A stretch of DNA of 52,919 nucleotides from Chara braunii (GCA_003427395.1 BFEA01000301.1:665714-718632); one strand, 5' to 3'; counted from the first letter of the stretch, positions 1 to 10,824 are shown. The notes: generated by a model not told the origin, from the letters alone. Translations and numbers: made by a program.

Positions 1-426
1 TTGGTGTTGACGACATTCCCATCTTACCCTCTTCTTCGTCTAACGCCCCCTTCTTCGTCTGTGTATGGTTCAGGGCTGCCGCATTCTTCCTGTGTGAGCG
101 CCAGACCCCCTTCACACCATGGAGATGATGATGATGATGTATGTTCTGGGCTGCATTGCAATATTGATTGTTCGGATCATTGGTATCTAAGTCTTCCGCT
201 ACGCTATCTTGTACTTTGTATTGAGAGGTCGGTTCTTGTTCTGGTCTGCACCGTTACAGTTTGCAACAAAGATAATGAAAGTTGTCAAGACCCCAAATCT
301 CTCAAACCACCACCACCTCTCTTTGTGTCCGCCATTTCTGTCTGGGTTGACGAGTATCCTGGACTGGTATTCTGTACGGGTAACTTGATGAGAAGATCAT
401 TCAGCTGAACTTACTGTCATCTCTGA

Positions 427-508
<82 letters not shown>

Positions 509-1342
509 CATCCTAGGGGCTCCTACACGGGCCCTTCAGGCCCAAAAATATTCTTCTCGGCCCTCAGGCCGCACAGCCCCTTTGGCTGGGTGACTTGGTG
601 GGCCACAGCCACGTTTTGGGTCTCGGCTCATTCCCTTTGTCCCATTCTCTTTTCTTTTTGCTGAGTGAGTTTGGGAATGGGTTTTGTCTGGACTATTTTA
701 TTCTGTTTCACGTGCATCGGTTCAGACTTTTCTTTTTGTCCGAACAGGCAGACGACTGTTTGGACTAGCGGATTTCAGTTTTGGCCGTTGTAGTTCAGGT
801 TCAGATTTGTCCGTATCTGGGAATGGACCATGCATTTGTCTGTTTGTGCCTGGCCCAGTCCTCAGGACCCTGCTGCATGGGCAGGGTTGCCTGGACATCT
901 GGTAGGGACCCAGGCAGGCCGTTTTTGGCCAGGATCGTAGGACCAGGACTTCGGCCTGCGATCAGGACCATAGTTCGGATATCAGATCTGACGGTCCCGA
1001 TTGCAAGACGAGGACTTCTCAGCAGCAAGCTGCGATACAGCAGCCTAAGAGTAGAGTAGGAGGCTGGAGTGGAGAGGTTGGCGGAGGCCATGTCCATAAG
1101 GGAGAGAGAGACTAACCTGGGCACCGTAGCTGAGACTTCATACTGGTCATAGGACCAGTCTTCAGCAGCAACCTGTATCGGGAATCATGATCTTTGCGGG
1201 TCAGTATTCATGGCATCATCAGGAGCGTGCAAGGGAGGAGAGTTCTTCTTCTCCTCCTGATCTTCTCCGCTCCTCCATAGCCACTATTTTTCTTATTATT
1301 CTTCAAGAGCCCCACAAGGCCCCATTTTTGCAGCCCGTCGGC
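1..1342. other. Unassigned DNA with no supported gene
   Basis: No reading frame here has a recognisable domain or a credible gene structure. The segment contains one dinucleotide array (listed separately). It also holds GC-rich stretches near 520-620 rich in GGGCCC/GGCCC strings, similar in composition to the retrotransposon LTRs elsewhere in the window, so part of it may be eroded LTR. The open frames between about 680 and 1124 overlap on both strands and look like chance frames. Confidence 0.5.
424..507. repeat. Compound (CT)n(GT)n microsatellite
   Basis: An uninterrupted CT run passes directly into a GT run of roughly 58 bases. It is read directly from the sequence and no coding role is suggested. 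Confidence 0.95.
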
Positions 1343-2066
1343 CGCCCAGGCCCTGGGCTGGATATGGGTACCGGGCCAAACACAGGCCGAAAGCAGTTGG
1401 GCACATGCAACCACTTCAGGCCCAAGGCCTGCTCCTCTCGTGCTGGGCCTCAGGCTACCGGGGCCTAGTGGAAGCTTCCTGGACTGGACGCAGGCAGGCC
1501 ACTTCGATATAGGGAAGGGCCTGCCTCCTCATTCGGCATTCGGGTGCTGGCTGCATGCTGCGCAAGCGCTGCTGCACTATTTGCTGGCTGTCGTCTACGC
1601 TCTCACGGGCGAGCAGGGAAAGAGCACGCAGCCATAGCCGAGCTGCGCTGCTGTATGCTGGGTGAAGCGCAGGGTGGTCCTTGGGTGCTAGTGGCATCTG
1701 TGAGTTGGCGAACGAGGTTGTGAGTGTAGCTCGAGACATACCTGGTGCTGGAAGCGTGAGACATTGGTCGCCATATGCTCGTACTTCGGGAATGCTGTTG
1801 ATGTCATCTTTCGGCTTCGTAGTATAGGCTAGATAGGATCTGCCACATGTAGTCTGGGCGCCGAGCGCCATATAGGATATCAACTCTGGTTCTTCGTTGA
1901 TGATGATGGGACTATTTCAGCATTGTCAATTATGAACTCTTGGTGTGTTCTTATTTCGTGAATCTCGTGATGCAATTCTGCTGTTGGTTCGAGGTCAAGA
2001 CTATCTGGACTCATATATATGATGCTGTTTGATTGCTGAAGTTCGCTATTGCTCATCTTCCTTGCA
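1343..2066 (+). mobile_element. 5'-truncated solo LTR of the A/B/D gypsy family
   Basis: This segment follows the LTRs of element B almost base for base. It starts at the shared block 'ggccctgggctggata', passes through the GCCATAGC-containing stretch, and ends in the family terminus 'cttccttgca'. The first ~150-200 bases of the LTR are missing and no primer-binding site or gag follows, so this is an LTR remnant, not the edge of a complete element. The next bases (CTCCTCCC) do not match the family leader. It lies in plus orientation like elements B and D. Confidence 0.85.
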
Positions 2067-2084
2067 CTCCTCCCTCTTTTTGGG

Positions 2085-2133
2085 GGGGGGGAGAGAGAGC
2101 GAGAGCGAGAGAGAGAGAGAGAGAGAGAGCGAG

Positions 2134-2182
<49 letters not shown>
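2085..2182. repeat. (GA)n microsatellite with GAGC interruptions
   Basis: A G-run is followed by GA dinucleotides interrupted by several GAGC units. The Ser/Glu/Arg-rich open frames that cross it come from the dinucleotide repeat and are not genes. Confidence 0.95.
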
Positions 2183-2184
<2 letters not shown>

Positions 2185-2253
2185 CACAGTGACTATGGGC
2201 CTATAAGAGCCCAGGATCTAATTCGACATTTTGAGGACATACTATTTTTTGAT

Positions 2254-2400
2254 GGACCTTTCTTCCATGGATGATTTCCCTCCTCTCGTCTTCTCTCCCA
2301 TCTCCATCCTCGTCCTTCCTCCCCCTTCGTCATCTGTGGCTTCTTCCCCATGTGTGTGTGCAAGGAGGGACCTTTCTTCCATGGATGATTTCCCTCCTCG
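2254..2400. repeat. Pair of ~32-bp direct repeats
   Basis: The block beginning 'ggacctttcttccatgg' and ending 'tttccctcctcg' occurs at 2254-2286 and again, essentially unchanged, at 2368-2400, about 114 bp apart. The spacer is pyrimidine-rich. The arrangement fits a local duplication or a footprint left by a removed insertion. No function is visible. Confidence 0.85.
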
Positions 2401-3246
2401 CTGTGTGACATGTGTGATGATGTTCATGTGAGTCGACTCTGGTTCCGATATGTCAGGTCATACCTTTGAGTCTTCCACTGTGCTACATTGCATCATGTCC
2501 TTTCTTATCTGGATGCACATTGCTTGTCCTTGCTTCACATTGTGTATTCTGCGTCCTCCTCATCACATTGGCGTTCCTTCGGTCTTGTGCATCGTTCATC
2601 TTCAGATGGGTATGCATCACTCTCCGTCCCTCCCTCGAACCCCACCCTTTCCTTCGTCTTGCTCTTGGTCTCCATGCACACCTCCCTGACTTCCACTTCC
2701 TCTTGGTCCCCTTGCTCCCTCTTCCTCCCACATCTGTCTGTCCATGTTTGGGCACCGTTGTTCCCTTTACCCAACAAGACTGCACACCAAACATGATGAA
2801 CTCTATTTGCAAAATTTAATTGACCTTAATTTTGTATCCTATGAAGCGGACAAAAAGTGATTTTGTCGAATTTGGCCTCGTTTTTGGGCTTCAAGACTGA
2901 TCATGTATGTTGCAATTAATATGACAGAATACCGAAATTCAGAATCCTACCGAAAGAGTCTCTTTTTCCCCTGACAGTCGTACAATAGACAAAATTAACG
3001 TCCACAAAGTTGAATGCAGAATGAGGGAGTGGCGACTACGACTGCCAAATGAAAGAATGGCAACCATTATGACCGCATGACAACCGGAAACCCCCATAAT
3101 AAACAGCCAAAAGAACATTACTAGGATCGAGAAGATGGTCCCTGTGCAATGATGGCACGCATAAATCCAGAAATGGTCGAAATTAAAAAAAATAAAAACA
3201 AAAAAATGCAACGAGGAAAATGATGCTCCATCATCATAATTCTTAC
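2401..3246. other. Unassigned, possibly intronic DNA
   Basis: Open frames on both strands overlap and none has a domain I recognise. If the minus-strand exon next to it is real, this segment holds its downstream intron, because a GTAAGA donor lies at 3241-3246. I could not find the following exon. Confidence 0.4.
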
Positions 3247-3387
3247 CAGCCAAGATGCAATAAATGGCAATTCTGTAAATGGAAGCATCTGGTTGGCTGC
3301 ACCGACTTCCATACCAAGCTTGACCTCGGGAACTTCATCAAAAGCATATAACACTCCTTGGCCATCTAAAACTGGCATTATTCTGAC
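3247..3387 (-). CDS. Candidate internal exon, SMP/C2-type lipid-transfer protein-like
   Basis: The minus strand has a 141-bp open segment (47 codons, in phase) bounded by splice-like signals. Upstream is 'ctttttgcag', a consensus acceptor after a T-rich stretch; downstream is GTAAGA, a consensus donor. The peptide includes RIMPVLDGQGVLYAFDEVP, then EVKLGMEV, and ends LPFTELPFIASWL. From memory this resembles the part of plant NTMC2/extended-synaptotagmin-like proteins where the SMP lipid-binding domain has a GVLxFxFDxxPEVxxG...LPxTELPxxxxWL pattern; I could not verify it by search. Such proteins move lipids at membrane contact sites. No neighbouring exon was found on either side, so it may be one exon of a gene with long TE-filled introns, or a relic. 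The protein assignment is less certain than the coding-exon call. Confidence 0.45.
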
Positions 3388-3994
3388 CTGCAAAAAGTTG
3401 ATATCATATTTATTGTCAGCAGCACTACACTTTCATCCACTTTTGTAGTCACTTCTGCATCGACCTTTCATTGCATTATCCATCAAGCATTCAATTACAC
3501 ACTTCAAAGTCACACAAACTGGATTGAGAACATACCCTAAGCTGAAGTTAGCCCTCAATCCTTACAAACTTCTTCAGTCGAGCACAAATCTGCATAATGT
3601 GGTAAATCCAACAACCTCATTCATTGCCCCATCTTGCCCTTCTCACACTGCTTTAAACTCCCTCTACTACGGACAGTGATAAATCTACAAATTTGTTTTC
3701 CCTATATTCCCGTCTCCGTTATATTCCTACCAAAAAAACAGCCGAACTAGCTGAAACTGGACACATGGGTCAGATCCAACGGCCTGCAGTGCCAGCACAA
3801 CCCCGAAGTTTGGTCAGTCAGGTGGGTGGCCAGCACGGGTATGAGAAGAGCAGACCACAGGCTCATTGGGGGGGGCTTCATCGGAACACAGTGGCATAAC
3901 TGCCAGGTTGGTGAGCTTAGTTTCGGATTAATCCTCGTAACCATGACAAGTTTGCAAAAGCAATAGTTTTGGAACTTTTAGACCTTCTGTGGGG
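3388..3994. other. Unassigned DNA upstream of the exon candidate
   Basis: This AT-richer stretch has no recognisable coding segment. If the neighbouring exon is genuine, it is the intron preceding it on the minus strand. The short frames around 3693-3944 overlap on both strands and show no domain. Confidence 0.35.
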
Positions 3995-4145
3995 GGGAAC
4001 AGGTCACATCATACTTCCCATTGAGGAGCTGAAGGCTGGAGCCATACATGTCAATGAATTGTATCCAACGCTTCAGTGCATCAGAAAGTGTGGACTATCT
4101 CTTGACTCTTGATCCACTGGAATGTCTCATGGTTAGACCGGTGCA
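3995..4145 (-). pseudogene. RNase H fragment of a gypsy retrotransposon
   Basis: The minus-strand translation gives SNHETFQWIKSQ, then a stretch ending SDALKRWIQFIDMY. These match the RNase H C-terminus of the gypsy elements in this window, where elements A and B have TDHQT..WM and DALKRWIEVI. Stops and frame changes follow at both ends. It has the same orientation as the RT remnant at 6411-7399 and could be the downstream part of that element, separated by the LTR-like segment between them. That link is inference. Confidence 0.6.
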
Positions 4146-6410
4146 ATGACTTGCTGGTTCCAGGTTGCCTGTAGCCTCTCTCTGACGAGGCTGTACCATA
4201 GGTAGGGACAGATTCGTAATTTTGTTTGGCTGAGGGCTAACCGAGAGACCGACCTGTAAGGAAAATGCGTGAGGGACATATTTGTAAATATAGGAAATAT
4301 GGGCCCAGAACTACCTCGAATTTCCTACTGTTACCCTAACTGCGAATAGCAGACCCGGGCTACCCCGAGGACAGACAGGCCCGATGGGCCTACGCTGATG
4401 GACGGTCTTATAGCCTATAGCTGGGCAGGGAGAGGCCCTAGGGGTCGAAACAGAAATGGTACCGGTCGGTCAGTCCGGTCGAGGTTTAGTCTAGGCTAGG
4501 GTACAGTATAGATAGGATGGGAACATCGGTCCTGGGCTTTTCGCAGTTGACACTTCGTGGTGGAAGTTGCTGCGCCCACTGCATCAGGTCGTGGTGACTG
4601 ATTCATGCGTGGGAGACGGCGGACATAGCCAAACCTTCGGAGCGCTGACCAGACTGGGGTCAATGCTGTCCGCTCTGACTCTCTCGGAGTCAAAGCGGCC
4701 TGGGCTATCAGAAGTCTGATGCGTTGGAGCACGTGGTACACTGCTGCCCTCCTCAGGGATAGGGTCCCAGTCGCGATGCAGCCATAGCTGCATCTTCTCA
4801 GAGATTATTATCGTCTGGACTTCATCTTCATTAGAGACTGTTGGTGCAGAGCTTCTTCCTCATCATCTGAGTGGCGATTGGCTCTGGGAGCCTGTTTCAT
4901 CTTGGCAAAGGCCACGCAGTTGGATGTCAGGGTGGCGGTGGGTGTTACCTGGGGTTCTGGTGCAATTTTTAGCTGTTCAGTGTGTGTGGGGTTGCGGCGC
5001 TACCCCTCTAGAGGGTAGTGCAACAGGGTTCCGAGGTTATTCAGTGGAACGATGCTCTGAGTTTAATAAACAGTGGTAATACTTTGTTTGAGTTGTCATC
5101 TCTTCATTGATCTCCGGCTGTGATCACTCAGTCGTCTTCTATGAATGATTGTTGGGATTTGTGTGGAGAGAATTCACTGTGTTGTGTATTCTATCACTTT
5201 GCGCCTCTGAGTCTTCGCTGCGTTCCTTGTGTTGGGCGGTGTGACGCTGCACTACCTCTCCCCTTCCTTTTGTGCATGTATGGGCGTGTACGCGAGTTTC
5301 AATCAGTGAGCGTTGATAAAATTTCAACGGACAACCATGTTCATAATAGTTGGTATCGGAGCAGATCAGACCCAGACAGTGGCAAGATGATAGACTAAGG
5401 CAGCCATCACTACCTGAGAGCTTCTGACGTTGGATTTCATGGGGAAATCTCATCTTCAGTACTGCGCTCAGTAGGGTGTTGATGAGGAGCGTGTGGAGGC
5501 CGGTATGACACACATATTGGTGGCAATATAGTGCTCAGTGGCCTGGAAGGCACCGAGGGGCTACTTTTAGCCCAGACGTTGACTCTGCCAGTGGCAAGAT
5601 ACCAGGGGGTATGTCGAGTTTCAGATTCTGAGCCAGATCCAGTGAATCTGACTCGTGGGAGTTAATTGCCAATGCTAAAGCTTCAGTATCACCAAGTTTC
5701 AGGAGATTTTGAACGTGGGAGCACCAGGAACAGGGAATTGAAGAAACTAGCGAGATGGCAGCCATAGCCAGTTCAGCTTCTTCTTCAAGTGTTTTGCCCT
5801 GAAGTAAGTGTGTTCCTTACTCAAGTCTCGGTAGCAAGTGATAGTTGTAATTAGACTGGGGAAAGTGAAATTGTATGTATGAAGTCAGTGGAAATTGAAA
5901 ATCGCACTGCCTGACAGCCATAGCTCTTTCTTCTACCTATCTACTTTGACTTCTATTGACTCTGTTTGACCCTCTTTCTGTCTCAAATTGGATCTCTGAC
6001 TGTTTTACAGTATTGCGATCCAGTACACACTGTGAATTGGATAGTTCAGGATCTATCTGTTAGTGATAATGGAATTCTAAATGTTGCACTGCCATAGCCA
6101 GTGCTTGGGACAAATAGGGTTTGTCATATCTTAGGTTTTGTCCATCAGAATATCAATCTGTCAGCCATCTTGAAATCGCAATTCAATATTGAGTCAGTGT
6201 TTGAAAGCGCTCTACTAGATTTGATGTTTGGAGTATGTTATAGTGATATTTGTACTTCGCCTCACCCATAGTGGGGCATACAGGGTCCTACAGTGCCAGT
6301 GTCAGTAGCAAGAGTCTAAAAATAGCTTTATCAATAATTCGCTGCAGCTTGGTTGACTCATGGTTGGCATCAATTGCTGCTTACTCTCTGCGCTATTCTA
6401 ACCCTCCTAC
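4146..6410 (+). other. LTR-like segment with primer site; no coding capacity
   Basis: No retroviral-type protein can be read here in any frame. The segment contains an AATAAA at 5065-5070, a primer-binding-like TGGTATCGGAGC at 5351, and four copies of the octamer GCCATAGC (4781, 5761, 5917, 6091). These features resemble the LTRs elsewhere. It lies between an RNase H scrap and an RT remnant that share an orientation, so it may be a separate insertion of a non-autonomous LTR element. I could not find a matching second LTR or a target duplication. Confidence 0.4.
5351..5364 (+). other. Primer-binding-site-like sequence (initiator tRNA-Met type)
   Basis: TGGTATCGGAGCAG matches the primer-site form used by elements A, B and D (TGGTATCGGAG). 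It resembles the complement of a plant initiator tRNA-Met 3' end. It suggests that an LTR ends just upstream in plus orientation, although a clean CA terminus is not obvious. Confidence 0.5.
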
Positions 6411-7399
6411 TTACAGTCCTAGGTTGCATCCTGTCCAACTATCTGACAGTGGTTCTGGGGTAAAAATCTTATGACTGAAGTGCAGGATTTCAGTACGACC
6501 GAATTCACATTTCTGCAGATGGATCCTGTACTGGTGCTTCCGAAGAAGGCCTAGCATGATAACCAAGTGCTGCGTGTGTTCCTCCAGACTGCTACTACAG
6601 ACAAATATATCGTTGAGGTACACGACCATAAACTTATCTAAATAATCATAAAAAATCTATTCATTTCGTGATGTCATTTCATGATGGAACATACCAGATG
6701 CATTAGAGATCCCAACGAGCATCATCGCAAACTCGTGCCGACCGGACCTAGTCGGAAAAGCGAAGAAGCGATTTTTTGCCGATCCTGTGATCTAATATGT
6801 ATCTGATGATACTCAAACTTCAAATCTATCGTATTGAAGTACCTATATCCCTATCCAACAGGCCATCGAAGCGGGTAGCGGCTTTACATTCTTAATGGCA
6901 ATGGCATTGAGGCCTCTTTAATCAATGTGTACCCTCAACATGCCCCTTTCTTAGGAACAAATAATACCAGCGCACGGTACGAAGACATACTTGGCCCATA
7001 GTACCTAGTTAGAAATGCGGTTGTGCTGATCCTCCAGCCTATCTGATGACACCCACACTCTACCCTACTGAAGTACCGACATACTGCATTTTATCCAAGA
7101 GGTCATTGATGTGGGCTGCGGCTCGATGTTCTTAACACTAATGGCATCGAGGCCTCTTTAATCAATGCCCATCCTCAATGCCCCTTTCTTAGAAACAAAT
7201 AAAATCGGTGCACCATAGGTAGACGTACTTGGCTGTATCCATCCCTTCTCACTAAGCTCCTCCAATTGTCTACGGAGCTCATCCAACTCTCTTGGAGACA
7301 TCCTATAGATCCTACCCTCTAGTCACTTCAATACTCGAGATAAACTTCATCGCATGGACGGCCTCTCTATCAACGACTCCTAAGGCCGCCTCCTAATAA
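6411..7399 (-). pseudogene. Reverse-transcriptase remnant of old gypsy element E
   Basis: Read on the minus strand, the segment starts with VVDREAVHAMKF and [20 protein letters not shown], the conserved lead-in to gypsy RT. It continues through degenerate palm motifs to VVYLNDIFVCSSSLEEH and KCEFGRTEILHFSHKI. The catalytic YLDD is changed to YLND, and there are several stops and frame breaks, so it is inactive. It is more diverged from A, B and D than they are from each other. The Gag-protease remnant at 16792-18990 has the same orientation and probably belongs to the same element, split by element A. The remnant breaks off near 6430, where LTR-like DNA begins. Confidence 0.75.
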
Positions 7400-7740
7400 A
7401 AGCAACTAAAAAAGTTGGTTACTACTCCTATTAAGGCTAATAAATAAGCTCCACAACCTAGAGCAACGAAAAAGAGAGAAAATTTTGCTGCAAGATCTAG
7501 ATAATGTTACTGCCAATGAAAACATAGTAAACAATATTTTGATAGCTAAAATATGATTTGTCAACAATCGCTAATCCACTATTTTAATATGTTATGCATT
7601 ATAGGATTCATCTTCTTGCTTACCATAGGAGGACTTACAAAAATTGTATTAGCTAGTTCTGGTCTTGACATTGCTCTACATTACAATTATTATGTAGTAG
7701 CACACTTCCATTACGTTTGTTCCATGAGAGCCACATATTC
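7400..7740 (+). pseudogene. cox1: Organellar DNA insertion with mitochondrial cox1 fragment
   Basis: About 50 codons (7586-7735, plus strand) read [20 protein letters not shown], then [19 protein letters not shown]. This is the strongly conserved late part of cytochrome c oxidase subunit I, which has GLT(G)IVLA(N)[20 protein letters not shown], including the His pair near the haem/Cu centre. The differences (GLTK, HYNYY for HDTYY) and loss of similarity after HYV-C-SMRA show a nonfunctional nuclear copy. Base composition is distinctly AT-rich compared with both sides. The preceding ~150 bases, read on the minus strand, give a hydrophobic open stretch (VALGCGAYLLALIGVVTNFF) that I cannot assign. 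The insertion interrupts retroelement E between its protease and RT. Confidence 0.8.
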
Positions 7741-8031
7741 GCCCAAAAAACGTTTCGCTACTGACCCTGCACATCAATCGCAAACAATAGCACTTGGTGA
7801 CCAGCATGTCTTGCTGCACTTCATGCCTGGAGAGGCGTTTCCAACGTTGTTTGGTCTCAACTTGAGCCCCAATCCATTTTCGGTGCGATGAGGCTAGACC
7901 AATCAGCTATTTCTATTTCTGAAGGTCTCAAATTCCTCTGAATAGTTGGTGACGTCTTTCTTTCTCTATCTCTAGAAGGGTCTTGATAACCTGCGTAGAC
8001 CACCAGAGAGCACAAACAGCCATAAGAGCTA
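7741..8031 (-). pseudogene. Fragment of element E between the cox1 insertion and element A
   Basis: The minus-strand frame begins SSYGCLCSLVVYAGYQ. This aligns loosely with [18 protein letters not shown] of element D at the protease-RT linker. It therefore appears to continue the E protease segment that ends at 16792, on the far side of element A. The rest ([17 protein letters not shown]) is too diverged to align. No functional protein is possible. Confidence 0.4.
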
Positions 8032-8963
8032 TGCAACGAAAATGAGCGATAGCGAACTTCAAAAACCAAGCAGCATCATACACATGAGACCAGGTAGTCG
8101 TGACCTCGAACCAAAAGCAGAATTGCATCATGAGTCCCACCAAATAAGAGCACAACAAAAGCTCATAAGTGACAACGTTCGAATAGTCTCATCATCATCA
8201 ACAAAGAAGCAAATGTCGACATCCTATCTGGCGCACGACACCCAAACTACAAATGGCAAATCCCATCTAGCCTATCTACAATGTCGCTGATGACGTCAAC
8301 AGCTCCCCGAAGTACGAGCAGATCTCGGCCAATGTTGTTCGCCTCAAGCACCAGGTATGTCTCTCGCCTCACTCTTAACATCGATCCCCAACTCACAGAT
8401 GCCACATGCACACAAGGACCACCATGCGCCCCATCCAGCATACAGCAACGCAGCTCGGCTATGGTTGCCTGCTCCTTCCAGCTCGCCCGTGAGCGCTGGC
8501 CAGCTTATAGCGCAACAACGCTTGCGCAACATGCAGCCAGTGCCCGAATCAGGGATGCGTGGGCACGCACTTTCCTAAATGGAAATTACATGCCTGTTGC
8601 GTGAAGCCTGGCTGCGCTGGGTCCCTGCCCAGAAGCTTCCAGTAGGCCCCGAGAGGCTGTGCCCCAGTCCACACGAATCAGGCCCTGGGCCTCTGGTGGA
8701 TGCCCGTGTCCAACTGCCCTCGGCCTGTCTTCGGTCCATGTTCTGTATCCGGCCCAAGGCCTGCCTCAGTTACATACAAAAAAGGCACCCTGGGCTTGGG
8801 AGTTCTTAACCAACTCGCGTTGCGTAACTGCATGAATTTACCCAGTTGCACGGTTACCCCAAAAATAGGCATATTGGCCCTGGGTCAAGCCTGCCTTCAC
8901 TTAGGGCGGCCGTTTGTATATAAAATAGGGCCAGTAGGGCAGATCGAGGCCCCGAGCCTCGCA
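8032..8963 (-). repeat. 3' LTR of element A
   Basis: At 932 bp it pairs with the LTR at 15882-16791. It begins TGCGAGGCTC directly after the polypurine tract and ends with the family terminus (on the plus strand, 'tgcaacgaaaatgag'). Conserved blocks include the 'cctaagtgaaggcaggc' stretch near its start and the CCATCATCAT-like array near its end. Confidence 0.9.
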
Positions 8964-8976
8964 TTCCCTCCTCCAT
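8964..8976 (-). other. Polypurine tract of element A
   Basis: On the minus strand the purine run TATGGAGGAGGGA abuts the TG of the 3' LTR. The same run stands in the same place in element D and a close variant in element B. It is the expected plus-strand priming site for reverse transcription. Confidence 0.85.
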
Positions 8977-9058
8977 ACTTCGATAGTCCTCTGAGAAGTC
9001 TGATTACTCAAATCTGGCGCTTTCCTTTCTGCAGTGACTTCGCATAATGAGCGGCAGC

Positions 9059-9579
9059 CTATGGAGCGGTCTGCATCAGTTCCTCCCGGGTGAACCATAT
9101 GTTCTCCTTGGGATCAGTGTGATGTCTGAACCGAATGCGGTACTGTAGTTTCGGCTTAGGAGGACGTCCCCTGCCTGTTGGTCTTGGAACTGGCACTTCT
9201 TTGTGGTCCACAATGTCGTCGATGTCGACCTCTCCATCCATGGTTGGGGGCAGCATCGAGCGTCGCGAGGGAAACTGTTCAGTTTCCTTGAAGCGTGCAA
9301 GCTTAGAGGCATGGAAGACAGGGTAAGTGCCAAGATGACCAGGGATTCGTATTACATATGATGGCCCATTCGGATCCTCCCCGACAATATCAAGAACCTC
9401 CCAAGGTCCAAAGTATTGTGGCATGAGCTTGCGGGATATTTGTGCTCCTGTCCCAGTTCCGACAACTTGACCCAGACTCTGTACCCTACCTGAAATTTTG
9501 ATGGGCGGCGGTGCTTGTTCTCATACTCTATCATCGCCGCCTGGGCCTTGTGCATCTGTTCTACCACTTGTTGCATCAA
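9059..9579 (-). pseudogene. Integrase C-terminus with chromodomain-like tail (A)
   Basis: The N-terminal part reads YENKHRRPSKFQVGYRVWVK, the typical GPY-side region of gypsy integrases. It is followed by PQYFGPWEVLDIVGEDPNG and YVIRIPGHLGTYPVFHASKL, then RPPKPKLQYRIRFRHHTDPK and WFTREEL. The last block has the spacing of a chromodomain (Y-x-V/I-x-W/F ... P-x-E-x-x-W-x-x-x-E-x-L). Such tails target chromovirus integration to chromatin. Two overlapping frames are needed to read the whole region, so at least one frameshift is present. Confidence 0.75.
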
Positions 9580-10227
9580 CTACTCATATCGATATGCAAA
9601 TTCTAACGTTCCAGGTGCAGTTGTCGGCTGATTCTCAGGTAGCAGGAAGTCTAGTGGCAGTCTAGGCTTAAAAGTCAGTAGCAGGCTGTAAGGACTCGCC
9701 CCTGTTGCGCTGTGCACGACATTGTTGTATAGGCTGGCGACGAGAGCAAGTTTCTCATCCCAGTCCACCTGGTTGGGCTTTATGTAGTGCCTCAACATGT
9801 GTTGTACAACGCGTTTCAGCTTGCTCCGCTCGCCCGTTTGCCTCTGGGTGGTTCCCAGAAGTCATCTGCAGCTGTGTTCCTTGTTCTGCAGCAACTCACT
9901 AGTACATCGGACATCCCGATCACTTACAATGGACTTTGGAAGCCCAAAGTCTCCGACCTAGTTTTCTTTAAACAGGTTGATCACATACTCTGTCTTGGCT
10001 GTAGCAGGCATTGCAACTAACCTAGCATACTTGCTAAACCTATCCACAATGACATAGACATATCTCATTCCGCTCTTGCTGGTGACCAGGGTTTCCATGA
10101 AATCCATAGGCAAGCTCTCATCGGGCCTTTCCGGAATCGGAAGGGGCTTACGAAGCCCAAAAGGGGCCCTATGTACATGGCTTGTCTCTCTCACATACCT
10201 GACAAGTCTCCACATACAGCTTCGCAT
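9580..10227 (-). pseudogene. Integrase core of element A
   Basis: The core begins with MDFMETLVTSKSGMRYVYVI, followed by VDRFSKYARLVAMPATAKT (first catalytic Asp in IVDRFS). It continues FGLPKSIVSDRDVR (second Asp). After CTSELL the coding sequence is damaged: the WKAAAAEQGT segment seen in B and D is missing. The frame resumes at MLRHYIKPNQVDWDEKLALV. The catalytic Glu region (EANGQ in relatives) is degraded, so the enzyme is dead. It should act in the nucleus to insert element cDNA. Confidence 0.75.
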
Positions 10228-10317
10228 CTCTCATCATTGTGGGCCACTAGAACGGCTGCAACAGATTTGCTGCAGTCTTTCGGTACCCAAATTGTCTGGT
10301 GGCATCATGACACTCGC

Positions 10318-10824
10318 CTAAAAATAAACTACGCAAAGACTCTCGATTTGGAACACACGTTTATTCCCGGCCTTCTCAAGGAACAGCAGCCCGTTGACCA
10401 ACACAAATTCGTCGGCAATTGCTTTGTCTTTTGCCTCGAGTCTACGTATGATTTCGGCCATAAACGGATCCTCGTGATAGGCTTCCACCAAAGACTGAGT
10501 AGCATCGTCCGCAAGCCCAAATTCAGTGACCAGCGCACCCAAGAAGTCTGGCCTACGCGACAGCGCATCAGCAACCTTGTTGTACTCCCCCTTGATGTAC
10601 TGGGGCTCAAAATCATATTGCTCTATCACTTCGATCCATCGCTTCAGAGCACCAGAGAGTACAGGTTGAGTCTTCATCCACCTCAGGGTCTGATGATCAG
10701 CCCTGACGTAGAAGGAGCGACCAAGGAGGTAGTGCCTCCAATGAGTCAACGCTTTGTAAGTTGCGTAGAGTTCCTTCTCATAAGTCGACTTGACCAGCTT
10801 TTGAGAGGGCATCTTTTTGGACAT
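10318..10824 (-). pseudogene. RNase H domain of element A
   Basis: This open stretch reads KSTYEKELYATYKALTHWRH (catalytic Glu), then YVRADHQTLRWM (catalytic Asp) and DALKRWIEVIEQYDFEPQYI, finishing with KGEYNKVADALSRRPDF. This is the normal gypsy RNase H layout that removes the RNA strand during cDNA synthesis. The first catalytic Asp (MDASQYG in B) lies just upstream in a damaged stretch. The frame stays open to the H2C2 region but has lost continuity with RT. Confidence 0.8.

Noticed and set aside
1-408. 135-codon open frame at the window start
   Set aside because: No recognisable domain, low-complexity Ser/Pro/Leu composition, and the start lies at the window edge.
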